In this document: positions 34,728 through 45,100 of the stretch, piece by piece | Layout: each line of letters begins with the position of its first letter | How positions within the stretch are numbered: the first letter of the stretch is position 1 | DNA from: Branchiostoma floridae | Taxonomy: Eukaryota; Chordata; Leptocardii; Amphioxiformes; Branchiostomatidae | Reading direction: 5' to 3' | DNA: 64,000 bases | NCBI RefSeq assembly: GCF_000003815.2 | Contig: NC_049989.1 | Coordinates: 1,725,644 to 1,789,643, forward strand | Notes under the pieces: generated by a model | What the model was told of the DNA's origin: nothing | The model's input: the letters and a program-made list of their open reading frames with translations, nothing else | Database searches by the model: none | Translations under genes and position numbers: made by a program

Positions 34728-35283
34728 CCGCCTTGCGTCGGTACTGTAGTGGCGGTAGGGATACTTATTAGTAAACACGTTCGTATGAAGGATACGGTAG
34801 TCCGAAGTGGCCACTGATAATCCTGGTGATTTGATACTGGACAGATACCAGAATCTTTTGGTCACGTTTGGTAAGGCCGGCCCAAACAATGCCGGCATAC
34901 TCGAGACTCGGTCTTGTGATTATAGTGTATAGTCTGAGGAGTAGATCCTTCGGAATCTTCTTTCGTAGAGCACATAGTAGTCCGGATGATCGCCTAGCCT
35001 TTGTTGAGATGATCTCTACGTGTGTTGACCAGGACAGGGTATTTGTGACCGTGACACCTAGGTGTTTAAAACTAGTAACAACCTGTAGGAGAGTTCCTCC
35101 TAGGGTCACAGGAGGAATCGATCGTGGAAAGGCGCGAGACGTCATAAACATGACTTTGCACTTGTCTATATTAGCCTCCAGTTTCCATTTTGACAGCCAG
35201 GTTGACACAAGAGCTCAACTCACTGTTTAGTGATGCGACTACGCGGTCGATAGAGCGGTGGCAAGAAGACAGTGATGTATCAC
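34728..35283 (-). pseudogene. CR1-type ORF2 fragment, same family as the 12-15 kb element
   Basis: On the minus strand this reproduces the post-catalytic RT region (STWLSKWKLEANIDKCKVMF, GVTVTNTLSWSTHVEIIS, ALRKKIPKDLLLRLYT, RPSLEYAGIVWAGL) almost identically to codons near 14,035-14,570 of the nested element. Both ends are cut: it begins just after the FADD motif and ends at the PSYER segment, with no 3' tail. It is a recent internal fragment, probably moved by recombination or capture and not by retrotransposition. Confidence 0.85.
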
Positions 35284-35339
35284 TTTCAGTGGTTTTTCCA
35301 AAGTTTCTGTTCGTTTTTGTGACTACATTGCTCCTTCAG

Positions 35340-35694
35340 GGGAACTTTCTTCTCTTCTCTTGCCGTCTTCTACACTGTCTTCGGCGCTACCCAGCTCTTT
35401 TTCCATCAAGGTGGCTTTTGCCGATGACAGCACAGCATCCTTGCACAAATAACAGATACATAATAAATACTGCGAAATCTTCGAAAAGTCTCTACTAAAT
35501 TTTTGATAACAGCTTGACATGATAAGCACAGCCAGTTACTGCAACAGTCGCAGTGAACAGGATGGTGGTTCCCTTTCGAGTTTCAGCTCTCACATTCCAT
35601 GGGGTCTTCTTCCTCATCCACAATCTCCGGGCCGGAAATAAAAGTAACATTTGCCTTGCCTCTGGAGGCTTGTCTTCCTTGCGCTACCTGCCAT
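35340..35694 (-). other. possible 5' exons of a small minus-strand gene or pseudogene
   Basis: An ATG in good context (gggaacgATGGC) at 35,694 follows a CG-rich stretch. The minus strand has two acidic, protein-like stretches: FISGPEIVDEEEDPME near 35,600, and SSAKATLMEKELGSAEDS with KRREESSPEGAM ending near 35,335. The second begins after an acceptor-like ttatttgtgcaag. The phases do not join cleanly, so I cannot assemble a protein. The CR1 fragment directly downstream may have truncated it. Confidence 0.25.
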
Positions 35695-35881
35695 CGTTCC
35701 CAGAACACTAGTCGAAAAAGTCCCGAGCGAGAAGAAATACAGAAAAAAGATGGCGGCGGTGTGTCAAGAAACAATGACCGTTTCTGTTCCGACGAAAGAT
35801 TAAACGGGCAAAGGCTACCTCAAAACCCCTGATTAGGCGTCGCCAAAAATTATTAAAACATTAATTAACGACGAAGACTAA

Positions 35882-35956
35882 TCATGTTGATGTGCTGGCA
35901 GTCGGTGACAGCTGGATGTTGTAAATGCTGAGATCAATCACGATGCCTTCTGGTAA
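35882..35956 (-). CDS. unidentified gene A, last coding exon
   Basis: The exon follows a strong acceptor (tcctttattttcag) and encodes LPEGIVIDLSIYNIQL and a Ser/Thr tail before TGA at 35882-35884. It is in phase 0 with the preceding exon. Five exons between 35.88 and 36.99 kb chain in phase with consensus splice sites, which is strong evidence for a real gene even though I do not recognise it. Confidence 0.65.
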   Translation of the reverse strand, partial: LPEGIVIDLSIYNIQLSPTASTST

Positions 35957-36260
35957 CTGAAAATAAAGGAGACATGTTAAATGCTGCAACTGTTGCAATA
36001 AGTGTAGTTGACTGTGGTTTTGTCTCTACATGTACTTACATATGCGTGAAGTGGGTTCAGATTAATGATGTTCACCAAGGAAACGCTATAGAACCGGTAT
36101 TTGTGTTAAGGAAATGTTGTTTACTTTTCTCATGTTGTCACCCTAAATCCCACAATTTACCTTGACGGTTGCCATTCTGTATCTCTACAGATATCAGTAT
36201 TAACTCGTTATCATCTATTTCTGAGCACGTTCAAGACAATATCGAACTACTTGTAATTAC

Positions 36261-36309
36261 CTCTTGAACCTGAGGAAAGTAAGGGTGTTGTCGGCCGTCA
36301 TCGGTCAAA
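36261..36309 (-). CDS. unidentified gene A, exon
   Basis: A 49-bp exon between acceptor aaaatcctaag and donor GAG/gtaatt. With the two bases left over from the upstream exon it reads RLTDDGRQHPYFPQVQE with no stop. Phase 2 in, phase 0 out. Confidence 0.65.
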
Positions 36310-36399
36310 CTTAGGATTTTAAGCGAGACTAAAACAGAAATATTTTATTTGGAAAAGCGGCGTTATAGATAAACTTCAAAGTTTACTTCTTGTTCTTAC

Positions 36400-36475
36400 C
36401 GTTGGTCCCATTCCCATTGTTCCTTGGCGGTTGCAAGAGCTTTGCCACCCGGCCTACAGATCTCAAGTGTTGGGC
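36400..36475 (-). CDS. unidentified gene A, exon
   Basis: A 76-bp exon with acceptor ctacattatctacag and consensus donor ACG/gtaaga. In the phase that continues into the next exon it reads PTLEICRPGGKALATAKE then QWEWDQ. It is a balanced, globular-looking composition with no low complexity. Phase 1 in, phase 2 out. Confidence 0.65.
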
Positions 36476-36658
36476 CTGTAGATAATGTAGTTTTTTCTAC
36501 AAACATGATATGTTGAGTATGCAATTATTCGTATAAGAAATTAGATTGACACATGACATGTTGGCTTTTGCAATAAAATGGCAACTTTTCAAGCCAATTA
36601 AAGTTGATACCTTTCCTTCTTTGTTGTTTCGTCATGTGTCTGTGTTTCAAGCAGATAC

Positions 36659-36710
36659 AAACATCCTGCATGATTCTTCCCCGAGGTACGTCTGGATACG
36701 TTCTTGCCAC
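36659..36710 (-). CDS. unidentified gene A, exon
   Basis: Acceptor cctatttcgcag is strong. The donor chosen (GTTT/gtatct) is weaker but gives the phase needed by the next exon. It reads VARTYPDVPRGRIMQDV. An alternative donor 5 bases earlier would break the frame. Confidence 0.5.
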
Positions 36711-36907
36711 CTGCGAAATAGGATACACGAATTAATGTATCACGAATAATTCAGATGGTGTTCTTTTTTGCGCATCAATCTAATTTAATAAATATATATA
36801 TAAATATAAATATACTAAAGCTATAAAACAAATACTTGAACAGATGTCTTCAGTGTCACTGACAAAAGGTAGTGAGGTACATAAGAGATAGTTAACTAGA
36901 AGTTTAC

Positions 36908-36985
36908 CACATCCACGACTTTCGGGAAATTTTTCTCCTGGCGCATCTTCACCTGGTACCTGTCCAGCGCTGCTCTTACTTCCGT
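36908..36985 (-). CDS. unidentified gene A, most 5' exon that can be supported
   Basis: A 78-bp exon of exactly 26 codons between acceptor ttacccattttctag and donor GTG/gtaaac. It encodes a charged, helix-prone stretch (TEVRAALDRYQVKMRQEK then NFPKVVDV). Earlier exons must lie to the right. A basic stretch at 37.09-37.17 kb (GRERKESNKRVNG) could be one, in phase 0 with a possible donor TTGATG/gtgttc, but is unproven. The gene has no obvious domain; a small conserved eukaryotic protein is possible. Confidence 0.6.
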
Positions 36986-37299
36986 CTAGAAAATGGGTAA
37001 ATACGTTGTCACTAGTGTTCATTGTTTGTGCTTTTCTTCAATTTCTAGGTCATTATCATTTGCACAAAATTTCTAGAGTGATTACAGAAGAACACCATCA
37101 AGAGGAGGCCTTTTCTGCGGCTTCCATTGACCCTCTTGTTGCTTTCTTTTCTTTCTCTGCCCGTTAGACCCATGCATTTAAGTAGTTTCCATGCTGATGT
37201 TGCCGGGAACCCTCTACAGCTAATCTCGACACACTGGGGGAAAGGGTATCGGATGTAGCCATATTCGAGCAGGGATATTTGCGTATTTGTAACAAATGC

Positions 37300-37740
37300 T
37301 AGCGAATGCAAACGGATTCGAGTTGGATCCCTAAAATATCCGAAATTTGGATTTTTGGGATCCGGAATGAAAAGACTCAAACATATCCCAAAATGGGATT
37401 TTCCACGGATGCGAAGTCGTTTTTTTTAGGGATTTCTTCGAATACCTGGAATGATCGGATCGCAAAGAATCCCCAAACGGTATTTCCCTCGGATGCGAAG
37501 TCGTTTTTCAAAGGATTTCTTCGAATACCTGGAATGAACGGGTCCCAAAACGGCCTTTGCCGCGGATGCGAAGTCGTTTTTATAGGATTTTCCTCGTATA
37601 TTTGGCATGGTCGGATCCTAAGAAATCCCAATGCGGCATTTGCCGCGGATGCGAAGTCGTTTTTTAGGGATTTCTTCGTATGATCAGATCATAAAGAATC
37701 CAAAACGGGATTTTCTGCAGATACAAAGTCACTTTAATGA
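37300..37740. repeat. minisatellite with alternating 71-84 bp units
   Basis: About five copies share ggatgcgaagtcgttttt and ggatttcttcg(a/t)atacctgg. The motif ggatgcgaagtcg recurs at 37,408, 37,491, 37,564 and 37,647, then degenerates near 37,718. Spacings alternate roughly 83, 73, 83, 71, suggesting a two-unit higher-order repeat. ORFs on both strands across it are repeat artefacts. Confidence 0.7.
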
Positions 37741-38331
37741 ATTTTCCGCACATTTGACAAATCACAATATCATGTGTGCCCAATTACTTTCTTATAAAAG
37801 TCTAACACGATTTGAAATAGAAAAGAATGCACAGAATAATCTTATTCTAAACCAGTCCTGAGAAGAACTAAACGACGTAATGTCATCGAGGCCGAATCCT
37901 GTCTGCCACATGATATGTATACAGATACAATATTGCAACAAGAATGGGTTATACCAGGTATGTACAGAGAGTCCCTGTTATCTAATTATGTTAAGGGAAA
38001 GTTGAATCCTTTAACCGCCAATATCACATGACTTCTTATACTTCCAAATAGAATATAGGATCAAACGTGAATACAATTTGACTTTTATGTAAAGCTGACA
38101 TGGGAGTCTGTGGCTAATCTTGCTTCTACGAATATTTGTTTCTATTACAAATCAAAGTCTTCGCGATGTCCAACTCTAAGGAATTTCCACATCCGGCTAC
38201 AGGATACAGATAGTGAATCCAGCTTGTAAAGTACAACTAACATGACTTATAGTATCAGTATGTACAGCTTCTCGCAACAGCACAAAGTCTCCTTTCTACT
38301 GGTGACAGTGCTCCGCTTCTTTTCAGGATAG

Positions 38332-38430
38332 TTACGCCCTGATCCCTCCCAGCTCAATTCCTTCTGTGCCCTTCATGTAGTCCAGTGTTCTCCCAGCTGT
38401 TGACACGGCCAGAGAATGTCGACCCGCCTT
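38332..38430 (-). CDS. unidentified gene B, last coding exon
   Basis: A 99-bp terminal exon with a strong acceptor (tttctctttttcag). It reads KAGRHSLAVSTAGRTLDY and GIELGGIRA before TAA at 38332-38334, in phase 0 with the exon at 39.05-39.19 kb. It is about 1.35 kb upstream (on the minus strand) of the first supported exon of gene A. The stop and different sequence indicate a separate gene. Confidence 0.6.
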   Translation of the reverse strand, partial: KAGRHSLAVSTAGRTLDYMKGTEGIELGGIRA

Positions 38431-39045
38431 CTGAAAAAGAGAAAGAATAATCCCATCAAATTTTGAGATAGCTAAAGCATCCATGTTTGATGGATGCGTC
38501 CGTCAAAGTAATTAGGGTGTATATGAAAAGAAATGGTGAATGGCTTGTTATACAACAGGAACAAATGCATCTGATTGTGGTATCGCCATTATCACCGTTA
38601 CATTCCGCATTATCATACCAAAAAAGTCCCCCGGGAGGGCGCGGCAGAAACAGTCTAGCGTTGCATAATTAGTGACAAGGTGTGATCTGCTTCCCCGGCC
38701 GGACTTTGCATTGTGTACGAGACGTCGCATATAAACAAACACGTAAACACCGTTGGAACAGAATGTTCCTATGCGAATAAATACCAGGCTTGAGACAAAC
38801 ATATGTGTATACAAGTACTGTTTTGATGATGATTCAAATTTTTCCCAAATAAGTCAACAGTTACTCAGCAAGTATCATGCTTGTGACTTGTGTTTTGTAA
38901 GGCTCCGTTATGTCGTTTTCTGATAAGTTTCTGTTCAGCCCAAGCATACCAAAAGCGCTACTAACTACTAGCCAACAAGGAATGTAGTCACAAAGACGAA
39001 TTCAAAGCGGGTATTGTTTGGAAACAATGATTGTATAAAACATAC

Positions 39046-39186
39046 CTCGCCGTGAGATCCGCAGGACAGTGATGTAAAATAGCCCCAGGACGCCGAACTA
39101 CAAAACAGGGCTGGCTGTTTCAGTCCCTCGATCGCCGTCCCGTCCGTCAACTGCCACTTGAGTTTGGTCACCGCCTCAACATCACC
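39046..39186 (-). CDS. unidentified gene B, penultimate exon
   Basis: Exactly 47 codons between an acceptor (acttctgtagtag) and a consensus donor (GAG/gtatgt). It reads DVEAVTKLKWQLTDGTAI, then LKQPALFCSSASWGYFTSL, then SCGSHGE. The Trp/Gly/Cys content suggests a folded beta-rich domain, but I cannot name the family. Upstream exons should lie to the right, beyond the satellite block. Confidence 0.6.
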
Positions 39187-39454
39187 CTACTACAGAAGTT
39201 CACACACGTGTGTACAAATCCATATCCCGAGTTCAACGTTTCAAAACTCAAAGTTTGAGGTACAAAAAGATTGCGGTCCTCACGGACAACGCTGACTATC
39301 TCCGCTTTATTTTTAAACTGACTGATGTGCAGTCTGATTGGTCAGAGAGACAACGATTGGATTACCCACAATACACCGCCCCAATGTACGGATGCAAAAA
39401 AATACAGAGTCGCATATTTAAGATATCCCAAGATTACCAACAACAGTACTGGCA

Positions 39455-42182
39455 AGGAATCGGACATAGAAAAACATGACCCATTTCAGAACTTTACAAA
39501 TAACTTTACACACCGATGACCTAATCTCTTACACACGAATGACCAAACGCAGAAACATTACTGAACCCAAATGCAATGACATAACTGCACCCAAGGGAAT
39601 TGCGCTCTCTGGAAAGAAAAGGAGGTTTTCTTCTAAACCTTAAGGCTAATCAATTACGCCGCTCTCGAAAAAAAAGATTAATGGGAACATCTCAACTTTT
39701 CCACTTTACACTTTATGGACGCCTTTTCCAACGCTTTTATTACAAGCACGCATGCCCCGAGAAACGAAAGAGGCTTCTTCCAACGCTGTGCTGTTTTCCA
39801 AATCTTACACTTTACACTTTACAGACACGGCATCATCTTAGCACACAGGCCCTGAAAAAATTCGAGGCTGTTTTTGGAAAGCTTACATTTACACTTTACA
39901 GACACGGCTCATTGACCACCGGGTTAATTGACAAAAGCTTGCGACAATGACCCACCACTCTCAGTGAAAAAACGGGGCTTTTTCCTAATCTTACACTTTA
40001 CACTTTACAGACACGGCATGATCTTAGCACACAGGCCTTGAAAAATTCGAGGCTGTTTTTGGAAAGCTTACATTTGCACTTTACAGACACGGCTCATTGA
40101 CAATGACCCACCACTCTCAGTGAAAAAACGGGGCTTTTTCCTAATCTTACACTTTACACTTTACAGACACGGCATCATCTTAGCACACAGGCCCTGAAAA
40201 ATTCGAGGCTGTTTTTGGAAAGCTTACATTTACACTTTACAGACACGGCTCATTGACAATGACCCACCACTCTCAGTGAAAAAACGGGGCTTTTCCTAAT
40301 CTTACACTTTACACTTTACAGACACAGCATCAGCTTAGCACACAGGCCCTGAAAAAATTCGAGGCTGTTTTGGAAAGCTTACATTTACACTTTACAGACA
40401 CGGCTCATTGACAATGACCCACCACTCTCAGTGAAAAAACGGGGCTTTTTCCTAATCTTACACTTTACACTTTACAGACACGGCATCAGCTTAGCACACA
40501 GGCCCTGAAAAATTCGAGGCTGTTTTTGGAAAGCTTACATTTACACTTTACAGGCATGGCTCATGACAATGAGCCACCACTCTCAGTGAAAAAACGGGGC
40601 TTTTTCCTAATCTTNNNNNNNNNNNNNNNNNNNNNNNNNNNNNNNNNNNNNNNNNNNNNNNNNNNNNNNNNNNNNNNNNNNNNNNNNNNNNNNNNNNNNN
40701 NNNNNNNNNNNNNNCATTGTCAATGAGCCGTGTCTGTAAAGTGTAAATGTAAGCTTTCCAAAAACAGCCTCGAATTTTTCAGGGCCTGTGTGCTAAGATG
40801 ATGCTGTGTCTGTAAAGTGTAAAGTGTAAGATTAGGAAAAAGCCCCGTTTTTTCACTGAGAGTGGTGGGTCATTGTCAATGAGCCGTGCCTGTAAAGTGT
40901 AAATGTAAGCTTTCCAAAAACAGCCTCGAATTTTTTCAGGGCCTGTGTGCTAAGCTGATGCCGTGTCTGTAAAGTGTAAAGTGTAAGATTAGGAAAAAGC
41001 CCCGTTTTTTCCACTGAGAGTGGTGGGTCATTGTCAATGAGCCGTGTCTGTAAAGTGTAAATGTAAGCTTTCCAAAAACAGCCTCGAATTTTTCAGGGCC
41101 TGTGTGCTAAGATGATGCCGTGTCTGTAAAGTGTAAAGTGTAAGATTAGGAAAAAGCCCCGTTTTTTCACTGAGAGTGGTGGGTCATTGTCAATGAGCCG
41201 TGTCTGTAAAGTGTAAATGTAAGCTTTCCAAAAACAGCCTCGAATTTTTCAGGGCCTGTGTGCTAAGATGATGCCGTGTCTGTAAAGTGTAAAGTGTAAG
41301 ATTAGGAAAAAGCCCCTTTTTTTCACTGAGAGTGGTGGGTCATTGTCAATGAGCCGTGTCTGTAAAGTGCAAATGTAAGCTTTCCAAAAACAGCCTCGAA
41401 TTTTCTCAGGGCCTGTGTGCTAAGATGATGCCATGTCTGTAAAGTGTAAAGTGTAAGATTTGGAAAAACAGCCTCGGTTTTTTCTCAGGGACTGTGTGCT
41501 GAGATAGCCGTGTCTGTAAAGTGTAAAGTGTAAGATTTGGAAAAAGCCCCGTTTTTTTCGCTGAGAGTGGTGGGTCATTGTCAATTAGCCGTGTCTGTAA
41601 AGTGTAAATGTAAGCTTTGGAAAAAGAGCCTCGAATTTTTTCAGGGCCTGTGTGCTAAGATAGCCGTGTCTGTAAAGTGTAAAGTGTAAGATTAGGAAAG
41701 GCCTCCATTTTTTTCTCAGCCTGTAATGCGGTTAATGAGCCGTGTCCGTGTAAAGTGTAAAGTGTAAGATTTGGAAATAAGCCTCTTTTTTTTCGCTTGG
41801 CCTGTGTGCTTATGATAAAAGCGTCTGTGAAGTGTAAAGTGTAAGGTTTGGAAATATTTCTTTTCTCAGGACCTCTGTTTAATGGGAGAGCCTGGCCCTG
41901 TGTCTGCAAGATGTAACTAATGTCTTTTTCTCGGAGCATTTCTCCGTTGTTGAACGCAAATTGTGGTATATAGATGACCCGTGCCTGAAAGATAAGATAT
42001 GTAAGATTTGGTATAAAGACAACCATGTCTAGGACAGCATAAGAAAAGGAGGTTACATAACCTTTCATTATTAGTCTTGCCTAAAGATTGAATTCCCTTG
42101 GGTGCTGTATTCTTCAGTGTAAAGTTATTTGTAAAGTTCTGAAATGGGTCATGTTTTTCTATGTCCGATTTCTTGCCATATA
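39455..42182. repeat. large inverted repeat whose arms contain a tandem satellite of about 156 bp
   Basis: The outermost matching arms are at 39,451-39,515 and 42,117-42,182 (shared aatcggacatagaaaaacat and cagaactttacaaataact). Inside, left-arm units point one way and right-arm units the other. The unit contains cactttacactttacagaca, ccactctcagtgaaaaaacg and cctgaaaaattcgaggctg. Unit starts at about 39,955, 40,111, 40,267, 40,422 and 40,577 give a 155-156 bp period. Copies near the centre are almost identical and those near the outer ends diverged. An assembly gap sits at the centre. Confidence 0.8.
40615..40714. other. assembly gap (100 N)
   Basis: Exactly 100 N bases, the conventional size for an unknown gap. 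Satellite orientation flips across it, so the true length and even the palindrome could be affected by assembly. Confidence 0.95.
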
Positions 42183-43321
42183 TACGCGGGCATAGCAGAC
42201 GACAGGGGCCTGAGGTCAAAGTTTAAACTGGTACACGATAAACAAATCCCTGCGAATTTGCAAAATGTATGCAAGCTGCAAACTGTTTTCTCTGGTATAC
42301 ACTAGAAAAAAATGTTTATCTCCTGCATTACTGGTTGCAGGCTTGACCATCGTCTAAACCATAATTTGACTTTAAAAAGGCGAGAAACCGCTTCGCTTGG
42401 TCGCGCGCATTCATATCGGACGGACCGCGCCATTTCAGTGAAGAATCGGAATTTTACAAAAGCTGAACAGCATTGCCTAGGAATCTTTATATCTTTGGTA
42501 ATTAACAAAATCATCTCAACATTATAGCTATGAAATATACTATTCAGATGAAATTTTTTCGAGATGTTTTTACTGGGATATAAGTTGTATCGTCCCTCCA
42601 GCAAACAATGAAGTGGTCGGGACGATCAAAACAAATCCCGGCTCACTTTGCGCGCCGCACCTACTTCGCCTCTGCAGACAATCTTGCAAGATATGTCAAA
42701 TTTCTCATTCACAGGTACGCGTGTGTGCGAAATTTCTGCAGGTAATTCAGTACAAAGCTATATTTCACAACACGAGCTGTATTAAACGCTAAATCCATTG
42801 ATTTAAGTGTATGGATGGTAGGGGAAAATATAGCCAGGGGTGACCACAAATAACGATTACCCAGAAAATTGGCCCTATATAACCTACGTACACACCTGTG
42901 GTCTCTCGGATGTGTACAGTAGTTGCTGTTTCCGGTTTGGCATCACCCCGTCCATAGATCGCCCCCTAGTGTGTTTCGGCTGATCTGGCTGGTTCCGTGT
43001 TGCCACCGCCACATCCGCATCTCTTCCACCGGCTCTCCCGACGCCTCGCGCTCGGTCGAGAGTCTACCTCCTCCCCGAGTCAACCCCCTGTGATTGCCGA
43101 AAGGTTGGGTGAAAAGCGTAGCTGCAGCCCCTGATGTTCTCCACTGCTAGGCTCAGAGAGCGTCCTGTCGAGCGCAGCAAAGTCAAGCGCCACACACATC
43201 CAATACGGCGCTGCCACGCAGGCGGCTTGCCATTTTTTTGCACATGGCAGCGCATTATGATATCTCATACTTTAAATCCATCAATTTTGTACCTGTAGAT
43301 GAAATATACTTCATTTCATTT
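42183..43321. other. no gene recognised
   Basis: Mixed-composition DNA. It contains one good CTCF-like core on the minus strand (CACACTAGGGGGCGAT, at about 42,967-42,982) and a GC-rich stretch at 42.95-43.25 kb. Short minus frames there have no splice support. Confidence 0.4.
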
Positions 43322-45001
43322 TAATTACTCTTACGTACTTCGAGATGACACAGGGAGACAGCTACGCGGTTTGGGGCATATATGATGTCTTTATTCTGCT
43401 CGATGAGAGGCTTGCAGGTGGTGCAAAGACATCAACGGCCTAAGACCAAGGTCTTGCCGATTACAACAAACAATGTAGGGTCTAAGACCAGGATCTTGGC
43501 TATAACAACAAACAATGCAGTGAATGTACATACACATGTAGTGGTACGGTTTAAATTCTGTGAAAGGAAACTTCAATGCGACAAGGGTGGGATGGTGGGT
43601 AAGCGAGAGGCGAGCCCTGCCGTGACTCAGACGGCGGATGTCGCTCAGTGAGGTCGAAGGTCACTTCCTACAGAGAAATTCCACACGATTGCTCTATTAG
43701 CAATCCTACCATAATTACTCTTACGTACTTCGAGATGACACAGGGAGACAGCTACGCGGTTTGGGGCATATGATGTCTTTATTCTGCTCGATGAGAGGCT
43801 TACTGGTGGTGCAAAGACATCAACGGCCAAGCCGAGCGTAGTGAGGTGGCCCCAAACCGCGTAGCGGAAAATGTGTGAAGAAGGGTGGTATTGTTATTGT
43901 ACATGTAATAAATTAGAGAGAATATAAAATTCCAGTTCAAGTGTCAAAGAAACAGTCCAGGACTTGTGAAGATCCGCCTGCAGAACGCCGCTGGGCACTG
44001 TCGAACAGCGTAGACTCGGGCCGTAAACAGGTGCGTCGGCGCGGTGAGCCTAACTTAGTACTGTGAAGTGAGGGGTCCTGAGGGTCCTCAGCACGCCGCT
44101 GGAGCTGGTTTCCTTGTGTTGTCGATGGTGAACAGAAGTAACGCAGAGAAGGAAGTGCCACTCGTGTACGTAGCTGCCGCGAGCACGTCACCGGAACGTA
44201 CTGCGCCTGCGCAAACCCTGGTAGTTTGGGGCTTGGTTTGGTCAACGTTGCATTAAAATCCCGCTTGTTGCACAGTATATGTTAGAGACATGGTTTCGTG
44301 TAAAACGTACACGGAGTTTTACCCTTATATACGCACGTACTTTCTTAAACGCGGCCCTTTAGTAAACCGGGGGTTTAGCATGTCTATACTTTTCGCGCAG
44401 GCGCAGTACGTTCCGGTGACGTGCTGCTGCCGCGCCGCTGATGGAACCATGATTGTCACGGGAAATCACGGACGTCTCGCGAGAACGGGAAGGGCGCGAG
44501 AATTCGAGAAGATTCGGTGGAACTGTTGGGGTGGGGGGCGGTCGACGTTTGGTCTCCAATAGGACTGTACGTCCCCGATGAGAGAGGGCAAGTCCTTCGT
44601 AGCATCTGCAAGGTTGTCTGGGACAGAGTTTCAGTGACTTGATGTTTCGTAGCCTCAGGAAGAGCGAGTTACTGGCTGTCGAAAGTGGCTTGATGGCACG
44701 CTGGCCATGGCGTGGTGTTCGGACAGCTCGCCCGTCGTGGTGACGCACTTTATCGGCCGATTCCGTGAGCAATCCAGCGGTCCCGCATCGTCTACTGGCG
44801 GAATCGTGTGCCTCAGTAGTTCAGACACGCTGTGCACTGGGTAGAAGCTCTTGATCAGAGCTAAAATTCAGAAATTTTGAACGAAAAGATAAGCGAGAGG
44901 CGAGCCCTGCCGTGACTCAGACGGCGGATGTCGCTCAGTGAGGTCGAAGGTCACTTCCTACAGAGAAATTCCACACGATTGCTCTATTAGCAATCCTACC
45001 A
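43322..45001. repeat. tandem pair of A-x-C modules sharing both ends but not the middle
   Basis: Block A (43,322-43,440; starts attactcttacgtacttcg) recurs at 43,712-43,828. Block C (43,600-43,711; starts aagcgagaggcgagccctgc) recurs at 44,890-45,001, nearly identical. The first module has a middle of about 160 bp; the second has about 1.06 kb of different, GC-rich sequence. The second middle contains an inverted pair (gcgcaggcgcagtacgttcc and complement) at about 44,172-44,214 and 44,391-44,431. It looks like a full and an internally deleted copy of one mobile element in tandem, but no transposase is visible. Confidence 0.55.
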
Positions 45002-45100
45002 TGTATATGAATGATAGATATACCCGGTTTATATCTCCTTCACATTGGTTGTATAGAAAGTAGATCTAACAGTTCGTGATTACTTCACTGCCAGTGACAT

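Noticed and set aside
36908-37022. Alternative reading of the 36.9-kb exon (GSKSSAGQVPGEDAPGEK)
   Set aside because: Low-complexity reading in another phase; it would not continue in frame through the four following exons, whereas the chosen phase does.
37306-37683. 125-residue plus frame and overlapping minus frames
   Set aside because: They come from the minisatellite; unit-length periodicity keeps frames open.
40526-40726. Open frame running through the N gap
   Set aside because: It consists of satellite sequence plus unknown bases and cannot be a gene.
41655-42219. Minus-strand frames of 100-137 residues
   Set aside because: They are translations of the 156-bp satellite (repeated TLYTLQ-like strings) and carry no splice or domain support.
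43064-43268. Two overlapping minus-strand frames in GC-rich DNA
   Set aside because: No paired splice sites and no recognisable composition; GC-rich DNA leaves frames open by chance.
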